From Fibrobacter succinogenes (GTDB lineage: Bacteria > Fibrobacterota > Fibrobacteria > Fibrobacterales > Fibrobacteraceae): a DNA stretch of 42,606 nt. Positions 7,591-16,051 of this stretch are shown one piece after another. The position numbers and the translations under genes were made by a program. A model generated the notes under the pieces. The model saw only the letters and a program-made list of their open reading frames with translations, made no database searches and was not told where the DNA came from. How positions within the stretch are numbered: position 1 is the stretch's first letter; every line of letters starts with the position of its first letter. The stretch is from NCBI GenBank assembly GCA_902768325.1, contig CACXKY010000027.1:1-42606 (forward strand), written 5' to 3'.

Positions 7591-8976
7591 TTACTTCTTG
7601 TCCATAAGCCAGGATATCGCTTCGGCGAGACTGCGGACCCGGACAATCTTGATGCCCGAGACGCCTTCCGGGAGGCTCCCGCCCGCAGGGACGATCGCCT
7701 CGTCCATGCCAAGACGCTTGGCTTCCTTGAGGCGCTGTTCCAGAAGGCTCACGCTGCGGACCTCGCCAGATAGACCGAGTTCGCCTATGGCGACCGCCTG
7801 GCGGCGCAGGGGAATCCCGAGGAGGTTGCTCGCGACCGCAATGGCGAGCGCCAGGTCCGACGAGCCGTCATTCACCTTCATCCCGCCGGCGATGTTCACG
7901 AACACATCAGACGCCCCGACGGCGACGCCCCCAAACTTTTCGAGCAACGCGAGGATGATGGTCAGGCGCTTGGGGTCGACGCCGACCGCGACCCGCTGCG
8001 GCACCGCGTAACCCGTCTCGTTCACCAGCGCCTGGCACTCGAAAAGCATCGCGCGGGAGCCTTCCATCGTACAGCAGACCACGCTGCCGGGAGCGGGCGG
8101 CGCGCCCTCCTGCAAGAAGACCTTGCTCGGGTTTTCTACCGATTCCAGACCGTGGCCCGTCATCTCGAAGACGCCGATTTCGTCAGTGGCGCCAAAGCGG
8201 TTCTTGATGGTACGCAGCAGGCGGTACTGGTGGTTGCGGTCGCCCTCGAAGTACACGACCGTATCGACCATATGTTCCAGGATGCGCGGCCCCGCAATCT
8301 GGCCGTCCTTCGTGACATGCCCGATGAGGATAGTAATGCAGCCGCTGTTTTTCGCGAAGACCATCAAATCGAGCGTGCATTCGCGCAGCTGGCTCGCGCT
8401 GCCCGGAGTCCCCGGCAAGTCCGACTTGTAGACCGTCTGGATGGAATCGATGACCATCACCTGGGGCTTGAGTTCCAAGGCTTCGCGGATAATCTTTTCG
8501 AGGCTCGTTTCGCACAGGAGCGCCATGTCGCTCCCGGAGACGTTCAGCCTTTCGCTACGCAGCTTCACCTGGCAGGCGCTCTCTTCCCCGCTCACATAGA
8601 GCGCCTTGACCCCGGCGGCGGTCATGGTGGCGAGCGTCGAAAGCACCAGCGTGGACTTGCCGATTCCCGGATCGCCACCAATGAGCACCAGGGAACCTGG
8701 TGCGAGCCCGCCACCCAACACCCGGTCGAACTCGCTGTTGGCGGTGCTCAGCCGCCGGGTATCCTCGGTAGCGACGTCCTTCAGCAGCACCACCTGGTGG
8801 ACAGGGCCGCCCAGACCGCGCCCGCTACGGCCTACCGCTTCGGGCTGATGCTCGACCGCATGTTCCTTGAGGGTGTTCCACGCTCCGCAGAAAGGGCACT
8901 TTCCCACCCACTTCGGGGTAGTATTGCCGCAATCCGTGCACAAATATTCAATCTCTTTTTTTGACTTCGTTGCCAT
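7591..8976 (-). CDS. radA: DNA repair protein RadA (Sms)
   Basis: RecA-like ATPase that promotes branch migration in recombination repair. 461 residues, normal length. Seen: N-terminal zinc finger Cys13/16/27/30 (YLCTDCGN, KCPFCGAWNT), Walker A GGDPGIGKST at 100-109, Walker B MVIDSIQT, the RadA-specific KNRFG motif at 258-262, and the Lon-protease-like C-terminal domain (about 285-461) with VNIAGGMKVND. A TATATTAA box lies a few bases upstream of the ATG (8982-8989 on the opposite strand), so the leader is very short. Convergent with the pentapeptide-repeat gene across a shared terminator. Confidence 0.96.
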   Translation of the reverse strand: MATKSKKEIEYLCTDCGNTTPKWVGKCPFCGAWNTLKEHAVEHQPEAVGRSGRGLGGPVHQVVLLKDVATEDTRRLSTANSEFDRVLGGGLAPGSLVLIGGDPGIGKSTLVLSTLATMTAAGVKALYVSGEESACQVKLRSERLNVSGSDMALLCETSLEKIIREALELKPQVMVIDSIQTVYKSDLPGTPGSASQLRECTLDLMVFAKNSGCITILIGHVTKDGQIAGPRILEHMVDTVVYFEGDRNHQYRLLRTIKNRFGATDEIGVFEMTGHGLESVENPSKVFLQEGAPPAPGSVVCCTMEGSRAMLFECQALVNETGYAVPQRVAVGVDPKRLTIILALLEKFGGVAVGASDVFVNIAGGMKVNDGSSDLALAIAVASNLLGIPLRRQAVAIGELGLSGEVRSVSLLEQRLKEAKRLGMDEAIVPAGGSLPEGVSGIKIVRVRSLAEAISWLMDKK

Positions 8977-9136
8977 GCCTATTAATATAGCAACGAAATG
9001 GTGTCAATTTGTGTCGTAGTGCACAAAAATTCACTATTTTACATTTCCTAGCCATTTTTTATTAAAAAAAGCGGTTTTTATCGGCATTATACAACAAAAA
9101 CCATATTTTGAACCGAAAAAAAAGTACATTAGCATC

Positions 9137-9835
9137 ATGATAAATCTGTATTCCAAGATCCTCTTTTTCGCATGCACCTCGATGGCCTTGCTCTGCTCCT
9201 GCGGAGAAATCGAGATTGCAAGCCAAGATGACGGATTCAGCCAAAAGTGCGCCTCTTCGCCGAGCATCAACAGTTTCCAGAAGAACTTCGGCGGTTACAA
9301 AAAAGGTAAAAGCATCCCCTTCAAGCATTCAGACGGCTACTTATTTTCGCTTGCGGTCACCGATTGGGACAACTACATGGATGAACACTCATGCCAAGCG
9401 AAACTTGACATACTGTTGGAATCCGCATACCCCATCTATTCCATCCCTCTTTCCACAACAGCGCCCACTTTCTATTACGATGAAAGCCACAAAAGTTACA
9501 GCGGAGTCTTTGAGGTGCAATTCGGGCAGTATCTTTTCTATCTCGACAATCCCCTGCCCCACAAGCAAGCAATTGCCCAAAAGAATCTAGATGGCAAAGA
9601 TACCATATTTTACGGCCCCGACTCGCTCTATATCGGCAAAATGGAAATCAATGGCGTCACGTATGACGATGTTCTCGTCAGCCACGGACGAAAATACGAG
9701 CCATCATACGACATTCACGTTATGGACAAAGTAGTCCTATCCGATGCCAAGTTATACTACCAAGAAAAAAAAGGCATCCTGAAAATTGAACTGGAAGACG
9801 GCAGTCACATAGCCATCAACGAGAAGGAGAAATAG
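9137..9835 (+). CDS. Lipoprotein of unknown function
   Basis: 232 residues. The N-terminus is a type II signal peptide with lipobox LCSC, acyl Cys at residue 22, so an envelope lipoprotein is expected. The rest shows alternating beta-rich segments and repeated YY/DDV-like patterns, but no family I recognise. Its stop lies 2 bases before the next lipoprotein gene, whose ribosome site AAGGAG lies inside the end of this gene, so the two are co-translated and likely act together. Codon use is more AT-rich than in the flanking housekeeping genes. Confidence 0.78.
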   Translation: MINLYSKILFFACTSMALLCSCGEIEIASQDDGFSQKCASSPSINSFQKNFGGYKKGKSIPFKHSDGYLFSLAVTDWDNYMDEHSCQAKLDILLESAYPIYSIPLSTTAPTFYYDESHKSYSGVFEVQFGQYLFYLDNPLPHKQAIAQKNLDGKDTIFYGPDSLYIGKMEINGVTYDDVLVSHGRKYEPSYDIHVMDKVVLSDAKLYYQEKKGILKIELEDGSHIAINEKEK

Positions 9836-9837
9836 TC

Positions 9838-10692
9838 ATGAAAAAATTATTCCTCCTCGCAGCCAGCGCCCTCCTTTTTGCATGCAGCGATAGTGACAGC
9901 GGTGAAAATACACCCGAACGTTCCGTCACCCAGGACATGGTGCCCCTATTGAGCGCCAAGAAAGATTTCAGCAAAGATACCGTCATCTACTTGGCCGATT
10001 CCGCCAAGTTCGTAGACAAGCTCATCCAAATCGCAAGTTTCAGTGACGAGACTCCTGTCGAACTAATCTATACCGCCAAAGCGATGGCATCTTCCATTGA
10101 CATCCGTTTGCAAGTGCAACCCAATTCTAGCGGTGGAAGCATCTTCGTTTCGTGCAACCCGAATCAAGATGAAAAGATCGTTTTCAACGAGCCTGTTTTT
10201 CCAGCTAAATCAAGTAAAGGCTTCGTACTGAAATATAGCGATTCACTCAAAGTCGGGAAAAAGATTTACTATGATATCTTGAAATTTGACGCTTCAAAAA
10301 GTACACAAAACCTGTGCAATATTTCCAAATTCTACTACGGCATCCATGATGGCCTTGTCAAGGTTATCAGCAAAAACGGAATCGAACTGAACCGCGTTTC
10401 CGCCAAGGTTTACGAGGACGCCGAAAAACGTCGGGAAGAAGAACGCGCCCGCGCCGACTCCATCGCCCAAGCGGTAGCCGATTCGATTGCCCAGGCTAAA
10501 GCAGACTCTATCGCCAAAGCTGTCGCCGATTCCATTCTCAAGGCGAATTCAATTTCGACAGAGGACTCCACCAACAATACGGACGCTGAAATCCCTGAAG
10601 AAATCATTGACCTGGCCGAGTCCGTCGCAGACTGCATCAAGAAGGCCTATTCATCCGGTTCACTTACGGCAATCAAAGACTGCCAGCTCTAG
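9838..10692 (+). CDS. Lipoprotein with octapeptide ADSIAxAx helical repeat
   Basis: 284 residues. Type II signal peptide MKKLFLLAASALLFAC, acyl Cys16. A globular part of about 175 residues is followed by a charged helix (DAEKRREEERAR) and four tandem 8-residue repeats, ADSIAQAV, ADSIAQAK, ADSIAKAV, ADSILKAN (about 206-237), likely a long surface or periplasmic helix. The C-terminal part holds Cys residues in DCIKKAY and KDCQL. Partner of the lipoprotein immediately upstream. Family not recognised. The gene converges on the next one with only 6 bases between stops and no clear terminator. Confidence 0.78.
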   Translation: MKKLFLLAASALLFACSDSDSGENTPERSVTQDMVPLLSAKKDFSKDTVIYLADSAKFVDKLIQIASFSDETPVELIYTAKAMASSIDIRLQVQPNSSGGSIFVSCNPNQDEKIVFNEPVFPAKSSKGFVLKYSDSLKVGKKIYYDILKFDASKSTQNLCNISKFYYGIHDGLVKVISKNGIELNRVSAKVYEDAEKRREEERARADSIAQAVADSIAQAKADSIAKAVADSILKANSISTEDSTNNTDAEIPEEIIDLAESVADCIKKAYSSGSLTAIKDCQL

Positions 10693-10698
10693 GAAACG

Positions 10699-11517
10699 TT
10701 AAGGAAATTCCGTCCGGATAAAGAGCTCTCCGCGGTGTCCCGTCTCGAAACCGAAGAGGTATCCGCGGTTCATTTCGTAGGCCATCCCTATCCCGAACGG
10801 GAAGGGAAACCAGCCGAAATAGCGGGCGATTTCACCACGCATCCTGAATCCGCTGTACATATCGTCCATCTCGCGGTATGATTCACGCATATTCATGTTC
10901 TCGCTCTCCTCGATACGCCAGCGGAACAAATACGCATACGCAATGCGCCAACCCGTCCTAGCCTTCTTATTCCAGAAAACATCCCATACGAACGAAGCCT
11001 TGATTCCCAGTTCGTCGCCCGGTTGGTAATTGGCATCTTCAATGAACGTATAATACTGCAAGCTAAGCCCGAGCAAGAGGGTGCTGCTAAATCCATAGAG
11101 CACCATCGGTTCTACGCCAAGGCGGTTGAAGCGTTCTACACGGCTCCCCTCGCCCGGACGGAACCGCCAGCTGACCGCGACACCGGCGTATTCCACAGGG
11201 AAGAATTTCGCCCCGATAAAGGATTCGTTGAACCCGTTGACATGCAAATTCAGACTTTCGTGGAGCTGGTCGTGCATCATCGTTTCCCACTGGTAGCTCA
11301 CGAAGCGGTAAGAAAGGTCCGTATAGAGGCTAAAGCATTCGCAGGGAGCCACCTCGACCATCCAACCGAAATCTGCACTGTACACGTCATCGCGCAATTC
11401 GCCAAGGGCGCCCAAATCCACCGCTGTACGGGGAGGAAGCACTGGACGGAGGGGTTCCGTCGCATTGGCCGTCACAAAAAGCGCAAAAAGGAACAGTATG
11501 GAAAGGGTTCTTCTCAC
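10699..11517 (-). CDS. Predicted outer-membrane beta-barrel protein, unknown function
   Basis: 272 residues with GTG start at 11517. A Sec signal peptide (MRRTLSILFLFALFVTANA) is followed by many short alternating amphipathic strands rich in Tyr, Phe and Trp (SLYTDLSYRFVSYQW, YGFSSTLLLGLSLQYYTF, RIAYAYLFRWRI) and a protein that ends in an aromatic-rich strand plus FP, which together suggest an outer-membrane barrel. No family is recognised. No Shine-Dalgarno is evident. Shares a 65-base divergent upstream region with rfbB. Confidence 0.7.
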   Translation of the reverse strand: MRRTLSILFLFALFVTANATEPLRPVLPPRTAVDLGALGELRDDVYSADFGWMVEVAPCECFSLYTDLSYRFVSYQWETMMHDQLHESLNLHVNGFNESFIGAKFFPVEYAGVAVSWRFRPGEGSRVERFNRLGVEPMVLYGFSSTLLLGLSLQYYTFIEDANYQPGDELGIKASFVWDVFWNKKARTGWRIAYAYLFRWRIEESENMNMRESYREMDDMYSGFRMRGEIARYFGWFPFPFGIGMAYEMNRGYLFGFETGHRGELFIRTEFP

Positions 11518-11536
11518 AAAAACAAAGATAGAATTA

Positions 11537-11544
11537 TATATTTA
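11537..11544 (+). promoter_or_regulatory. TATATTTA -7/-10-like box upstream of rfbB
   Basis: The octamer lies 38 bases before the rfbB ATG in the AT-rich divergent region 11518-11582. It matches the TAnnTTTG-type box except for the last base. A good ribosome site AAGGA at 11572-11576 follows. Promoter function is inferred from recurrence of this box in the window. Confidence 0.45.
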
Positions 11545-11582
11545 CCGCAAAACAGAATTCACGAGCCAATCAAGGATTTGCC

Positions 11583-12716
11583 ATGAAGAATATCGTCATC
11601 ACTGGTGGTGCAGGCTTTATCGGAAGCCATGTCGTGCGTCTTTTCGTCAACAAGTATCCCGAGTACAAGATTATCAACCTCGACAAGTTGACCTATGCCG
11701 GCAATCTCGCCAACCTGAAAGACATCGAAAGCAAGCCGAACTATAAGTTCGTGAAGATGGACATTTGCGACTTCGACGCGTTCTACAAGCTCATGCAGGA
11801 CGAACAGATTGACGGCATCATCCACCTTGCAGCAGAAAGCCACGTGGACCGTTCCATCAAGGACCCGTTCACCTTCGCGAAGACGAACGTGATGGGCACC
11901 CTATCGCTTTTGCAGGCCGCCAAGCTTTATTGGGAATCCTTGCCGGAAAAGTACGAAGGCAAGCGTTTCTACCATATCTCTACCGACGAAGTCTATGGCG
12001 CTTTGAAGATGAACCATCCGGAAGGCATCACGCCCCCGTTCACCACGACGGCATCGAGTTCCGAGCATCATTTGGCCTACGGCGACGACTTCTTCTACGA
12101 AACGACGAAGTACACGCCCCATTCCCCGTATTCCGCTTCCAAGGCGGGTTCCGACCATTTTGTGCGCGCGTTCCATGACACCTACGGTATGCCGACCATC
12201 GTGACGAACTGCTCCAACAACTACGGTCCGTACCAGTTCCCCGAAAAATTGATTCCGCTCTTCATCAATAACATTCGCCACAAAAAACCGCTTCCGGTTT
12301 ACGGCAAGGGCGAGAATGTTCGCGACTGGCTCTTCGTGGAAGACCATGCCCGCGCTATCGACGTGATTTTCCATAACGGAAAGATTGCCGAGACGTACAA
12401 CATCGGCGGTTTCAACGAATGGAAGAACATCGACATCATCAAGGTCGTGATCAAGACTGTAGATAAACTGCTCGGCCGCGCGGAAGGCGAGGACATGAAC
12501 CTCATCACTTACGTGACCGACCGCCTGGGCCACGACGCCCGCTACGCCATCGATTCTACCAAACTCCAGAAGGAGTTGGGCTGGGAACCTTCCTTGCAAT
12601 TCGAAGAAGGCATCGAGAAGACGGTGCGTTGGTACCTCGACAACCAGGAATGGCTCGACAACATCACGAGCGGTGACTACGAGAAGTACTACGAAACGAT
12701 GTACAAGAACCGCTAG
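11583..12716 (+). CDS. rfbB: dTDP-glucose 4,6-dehydratase
   Basis: Converts dTDP-glucose to dTDP-4-keto-6-deoxyglucose, the entry point for rhamnose and other deoxysugars in O-antigen and surface glycans. 377 residues. NAD-binding GGAGFIGSH at 8-16, the TDE catalytic triad part at 134-136, and YSASK with Tyr183/Lys187. Between TDEVYG and SPYSASK there is an extra segment of roughly 30 residues (including SSSEHHLAYG), as in Bacteroidetes RfbB proteins. It stands alone; rfbA, C and D are not nearby. Ribosome site AAGGA precedes ATG. Confidence 0.95.
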   Translation: MKNIVITGGAGFIGSHVVRLFVNKYPEYKIINLDKLTYAGNLANLKDIESKPNYKFVKMDICDFDAFYKLMQDEQIDGIIHLAAESHVDRSIKDPFTFAKTNVMGTLSLLQAAKLYWESLPEKYEGKRFYHISTDEVYGALKMNHPEGITPPFTTTASSSEHHLAYGDDFFYETTKYTPHSPYSASKAGSDHFVRAFHDTYGMPTIVTNCSNNYGPYQFPEKLIPLFINNIRHKKPLPVYGKGENVRDWLFVEDHARAIDVIFHNGKIAETYNIGGFNEWKNIDIIKVVIKTVDKLLGRAEGEDMNLITYVTDRLGHDARYAIDSTKLQKELGWEPSLQFEEGIEKTVRWYLDNQEWLDNITSGDYEKYYETMYKNR

Positions 12717-12732
12717 GCGTTTTGCACACTAG

Positions 12733-12963
12733 CTACTTGGCCAAATCGAGATTGACAAGGACTTTGTAGAGCGAGTCCGTTTTTACCTGCAACGAATCAA
12801 GCGTCTGTTGGAGCGACTGGATCTGTCCCTTCAGTTTCGCATTCTTCGCGGTGAGTTCCGCAATCTGCGCTTCAGCTGCGGGATCGGCGCATGCAACTAA
12901 AGTTGACACCACCAATACAAAAATGCAAACAACAGTTGATAAAATAAGTTTTTTTTCTTTCAT
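12733..12963 (-). CDS. Small coiled-coil lipoprotein
   Basis: 76 residues. A hydrophobic signal with lipobox LVAC leaves a mature peptide of about 52 residues starting CADPAAEAQ. The mature part is one amphipathic helix with heptad hydrophobics (IAELTAKNAKLKGQIQ, LQQTLDSLQ, SLYKVLVNL), so a trimeric or dimeric coiled coil anchored in a membrane by lipid is likely. This resembles Braun lipoprotein in size and design, but the C-terminus is LDLAK; whether the terminal Lys is used for peptidoglycan linkage is unproven. Convergent with rfbB with 16 bases between stops. Confidence 0.75.
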   Translation of the reverse strand: MKEKKLILSTVVCIFVLVVSTLVACADPAAEAQIAELTAKNAKLKGQIQSLQQTLDSLQVKTDSLYKVLVNLDLAK

Positions 12964-12999
12964 ATGGACAATAGTAGATTTTTTCAGCAGGAAAAACTA

Positions 13000-13007
13000 T
13001 ATATTTA
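13000..13007 (+). promoter_or_regulatory. TATATTTA promoter-like box
   Basis: The octamer lies 30 bases upstream of the ATG at 13038, in the 74-base divergent gap from the small lipoprotein gene. Same box as upstream of several other genes in the window. Confidence 0.45.
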
Positions 13008-13037
13008 AAAAGAACAATCCTCTTATTATGGGTCAAT

Positions 13038-13430
13038 ATGCTTGAAGATCTTTGGAATCGCTTCAAGGGCGCCGGTTACACGGGGTCTATTTCTTCCAGG
13101 TCACTCTCCGGCATGGAAGGCATCCATTTTACAGAGAAAAGCGATTCCGGCGAAGACGACTCCTTTATCCATGAAGCCATCTACGGCATGGACCCTGACT
13201 ATCGAGCAGTCGCCATCATCAAGCAGGCGGGAACAAAATCGGCAGAGGACTGGGCAAAGGAAACGTTTCCGGACGGTATCATCGAAGTCAGCTTCGCAGG
13301 AAGCACCGAGGACATCCAAAACAACTTGGACAAAGCCATCCTCGAAGGCCTCGCCCATAAAAAGGTTCTCGTTGTGCACGAATCCCGTGCCGTAGTGAAG
13401 TTTGCCTACAAGCCCGAAGACCTGCTATAA
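13038..13430 (+). CDS. Hypothetical protein
   Basis: 130 residues, no signal peptide or membrane segment, so cytoplasmic. Composition is mixed alpha/beta and acidic; no motif I recognise. Contains a segment AVAIIKQAGTKSAEDWAKETF and an ending VVHESRAVVKFAYKPEDLL. The 17-base gap to the U32 gene suggests co-transcription with it. Function unknown. Confidence 0.65.
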   Translation: MLEDLWNRFKGAGYTGSISSRSLSGMEGIHFTEKSDSGEDDSFIHEAIYGMDPDYRAVAIIKQAGTKSAEDWAKETFPDGIIEVSFAGSTEDIQNNLDKAILEGLAHKKVLVVHESRAVVKFAYKPEDLL

Positions 13431-13447
13431 TAATTATCTTTGACTTT

Positions 13448-16024
13448 ATGAATTCGAGTACGACGCCATCTCCGGAACTTCTGCTGCCCGTCGGCACGCG
13501 CGAGATGCTCGAAGCGGCCATCGACAACGGTGCCGATGCCGTGTACTTTGGCGTTCCGCACTGGAACGCTCGCGGACGTACCGAAGATTTTTCCCTCGAA
13601 GATGTCGGTGAGATGATCCGCTACGCAAGGCTTCGCGGCGTACGTACGTTCCTCGCCATGAACGTCCTCGTCTTTGAGCGCGAGATTCGCGAACTGCCCG
13701 AATACCTCGAGCACGTGATTGCGCTGGAACCGGATGCCTTCATCATTCAAGACATCGGGCTTGCGCGTTTGATTCGCGCCATCGCACCCACGCAGGAAAT
13801 TCACGCAAGCACGCAGATGACGCTTGCAAGCGCGGAGGCCGTCAACCTGGTCGCCGAAATAGGTTTCAACCGCGCGGTCCTCGCCCGCGAACTTTCGGCA
13901 AAACAAATTGCCGCCATCAAGGGCGGAACCGACCTCGAGCTGGAAGTTTTCATTCACGGGGCGCTCTGCGTAAGCTATTCGGGGCAGTGCCTCACCAGCG
14001 AAAACTTCGGCGGCCGTAGCGCGAACCGCGGGCAATGTGCCCAAAGCTGCAGGCTTCCCTACCGCATTTTCGTAGACGGCAAGGAGTACCGCGATACCGA
14101 AGCGCAGTACCTGTTCAGCACACGCGACCTCTGCGCCCTCCCGAAGCTAAAAGAACTTGAAGAAATCGGCGTCAACTCCCTGAAGGTGGAAGGCCGCCTA
14201 AAAAGTCCGGAATACGTCGCCGCGGTCGCACACGCCTACCGCAAGGCTCTCGACGGAATCGCCCCCGATGTAAAGGAAAAGGAACCGCTCGAAGTGCTGT
14301 TCAGCCGCGGGCTCGGTACAGGATGGCTCGACGGGGACAATCACCAGAAACTCGTGGACGGCACGTTCAGCAACCATCACGGACGTTACCTCGGGACGGT
14401 CCTGCGCATAGAACGCGGGAGTGTCATCGCCCAGCTGGACGAAGAATTTGACGACGCTGGCATGGAATGCGCGCTCCCGCAGCCCGGAGACGGCATCCTG
14501 TTCGAAGAAGCAAAATTCGCCCTGAGTTCCGGTGCACGCCTGTACGCCTCGCAAGTCATCCACGAATACAAAGGGAAAAAATCGACAAACGGCTGCGGCC
14601 CCAAGCTTTTGAAAATGGAATTCGGACGAGATTTCGACACGCGCGAAGTACGCCCGCACATGGCGGTTTACAGGAACGACTCCCCCGCCATGGAAAAGGA
14701 TTTGCGCCGCACTTTCACAGACAGGAACCTCACGAAGCACGTTCCCGTAAAGATGGAACTCTCGGGCGAAATCGGCGGTCCGCTCTCGCTTACCGTCCGC
14801 GATTACAGCGGGCACGAAGCGCTTGCCACTGGAGAGACTCCCCTCGAAGAAGCGCGCACGCCACAGGCCATCGGCGACCTCGCTAAAAAAGAACTTTCGG
14901 CCCTGAGTTCGACCGCCTACAAGCTGGACAACTTGTCTATCCATGTCGCTCCGAACGCGTTTATCGCCGGAAAGATGCTCCGCACGCTCCGCCAGAAGGC
15001 CGTGGAAGCGTTCGACAACGAACGTTGCAAGTGGCACGAACTCGCCCCGAACGCCATTGCGGGCCGTGTGCTCCTCAATAGCGTAAAGTTCGGCACGAAT
15101 TCCGCAAGCGGCAATAAAGCAAGCGGCGACAAAGCAACAGGCAACGAAACAAGCGCGCGCCCCGTCATCTCGGTTCTCGTCCGCAATCCCGACCAGATCC
15201 AGGCGCTCAAGGGACTTCCCATTGACAGCGTCGTCATGGATTTTGACTGGGGCGTCAAATACGATGAACCGCTCGAACAAATCCGCGAACTCGGTTTCAG
15301 GGCCGGCATGGCGACGCTTCGCATCCACAAGCCCGGCGAAAACCACTACCTCAAGAAAATCCTCGAACTTGCGCCCGATTTCGCGCTGGTACGTAACCTT
15401 GGGGCACTTTCAATCCTCGGCGACAGTGGCATCCCGCTCACCGGCGACTACAGCCTGAACGCGGCCAACAGCCTCACCTTTGACTGGCTGCTTTCGCACG
15501 GACTCAAGACGCTCCACCCCTCGTGGGACCTGAACAGCACGCAGCTTTTCGACCTGCTCGAAAGCATTGACGGAAGCCGTCTCGAACTCACTTTGCACCA
15601 GTACATGCCCGCGTTCCATTCCGAGTACTGCGCATTCGCCCGCGCCCTCACTACCGGAAGGCGGTTCCCCGAATGCGGCAAGATCTGCACCCAGCACAAG
15701 GTCGAGATTCTCGACCACAAGGGCGAAAGCCACTACCTGCAAAGCGATGCGGAATGCCGCAACACGCTATTCGTGGGCAAGCCTCAATCTGCGCTCAAGC
15801 TCTACGACAGGCTGCGCAATGCGGGAGTGAACCATTTCCGCCTGGAAATGCTGCAAGAAGACGCCGACACCGTCCGGAAGAAGGTTTCCATCTACACGCA
15901 GGCCATCCAGGGGAAGATTGCCATCGATGAGGCCATCCGCAAGGCCGGAGTCGAAGAAAAATACGGCCTTTCCGAAGGACAGCTCTTCAACGAGAGCGTC
16001 TGGAAAGACCGCAAGAAAGGATAG
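13448..16024 (+). CDS. U32 peptidase-family protein (RlhA/YhbU-type, with DUF3656-like region)
   Basis: 858 residues. The N-terminal U32 domain begins ELLLPVGTREMLEAAIDNGA and has the family signature around EVFIHGALCVSYSGQC with Cys174, Cys181, Cys197 and Cys201 (RGQCAQSC), residues thought to hold an Fe-S cluster in RNA-modifying members. The middle and C-terminal parts (about 380-600, then a second U32-like half with ECGKICTQHKVEI and DAECRNTLF) match the long DUF3656-containing form. E. coli relatives (RlhA, TrhP) act in tRNA or rRNA cytidine/uridine hydroxylation, others as collagenase-like proteases; I cannot decide by eye. A short A/G/S-rich spacer (SGNKASGDKATGNETS, about 550) looks like an internal linker. 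Ends with a 17-base tandem duplication. Confidence 0.85.
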   Translation: MNSSTTPSPELLLPVGTREMLEAAIDNGADAVYFGVPHWNARGRTEDFSLEDVGEMIRYARLRGVRTFLAMNVLVFEREIRELPEYLEHVIALEPDAFIIQDIGLARLIRAIAPTQEIHASTQMTLASAEAVNLVAEIGFNRAVLARELSAKQIAAIKGGTDLELEVFIHGALCVSYSGQCLTSENFGGRSANRGQCAQSCRLPYRIFVDGKEYRDTEAQYLFSTRDLCALPKLKELEEIGVNSLKVEGRLKSPEYVAAVAHAYRKALDGIAPDVKEKEPLEVLFSRGLGTGWLDGDNHQKLVDGTFSNHHGRYLGTVLRIERGSVIAQLDEEFDDAGMECALPQPGDGILFEEAKFALSSGARLYASQVIHEYKGKKSTNGCGPKLLKMEFGRDFDTREVRPHMAVYRNDSPAMEKDLRRTFTDRNLTKHVPVKMELSGEIGGPLSLTVRDYSGHEALATGETPLEEARTPQAIGDLAKKELSALSSTAYKLDNLSIHVAPNAFIAGKMLRTLRQKAVEAFDNERCKWHELAPNAIAGRVLLNSVKFGTNSASGNKASGDKATGNETSARPVISVLVRNPDQIQALKGLPIDSVVMDFDWGVKYDEPLEQIRELGFRAGMATLRIHKPGENHYLKKILELAPDFALVRNLGALSILGDSGIPLTGDYSLNAANSLTFDWLLSHGLKTLHPSWDLNSTQLFDLLESIDGSRLELTLHQYMPAFHSEYCAFARALTTGRRFPECGKICTQHKVEILDHKGESHYLQSDAECRNTLFVGKPQSALKLYDRLRNAGVNHFRLEMLQEDADTVRKKVSIYTQAIQGKIAIDEAIRKAGVEEKYGLSEGQLFNESVWKDRKKG

Positions 16025-16039
16025 ACCGCAAGAAAGGAT
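16006..16039. repeat. 17-base perfect tandem duplication at the 3' end of the U32 gene
   Basis: AGACCGCAAGAAAGGAT occurs twice head to tail (16006-16022 and 16023-16039). The first copy encodes the C-terminal DRKKG and runs into the stop; the second lies just after the stop codon. Likely a recent slippage duplication. Confidence 0.9.
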
Positions 16040-16051
16040 AGTTTCCGTTTA

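Noticed and set aside
14198..15346. 382-residue minus-strand frame over the U32 gene
   Set aside because: Shadow frame; the U32 signature and length are on plus.
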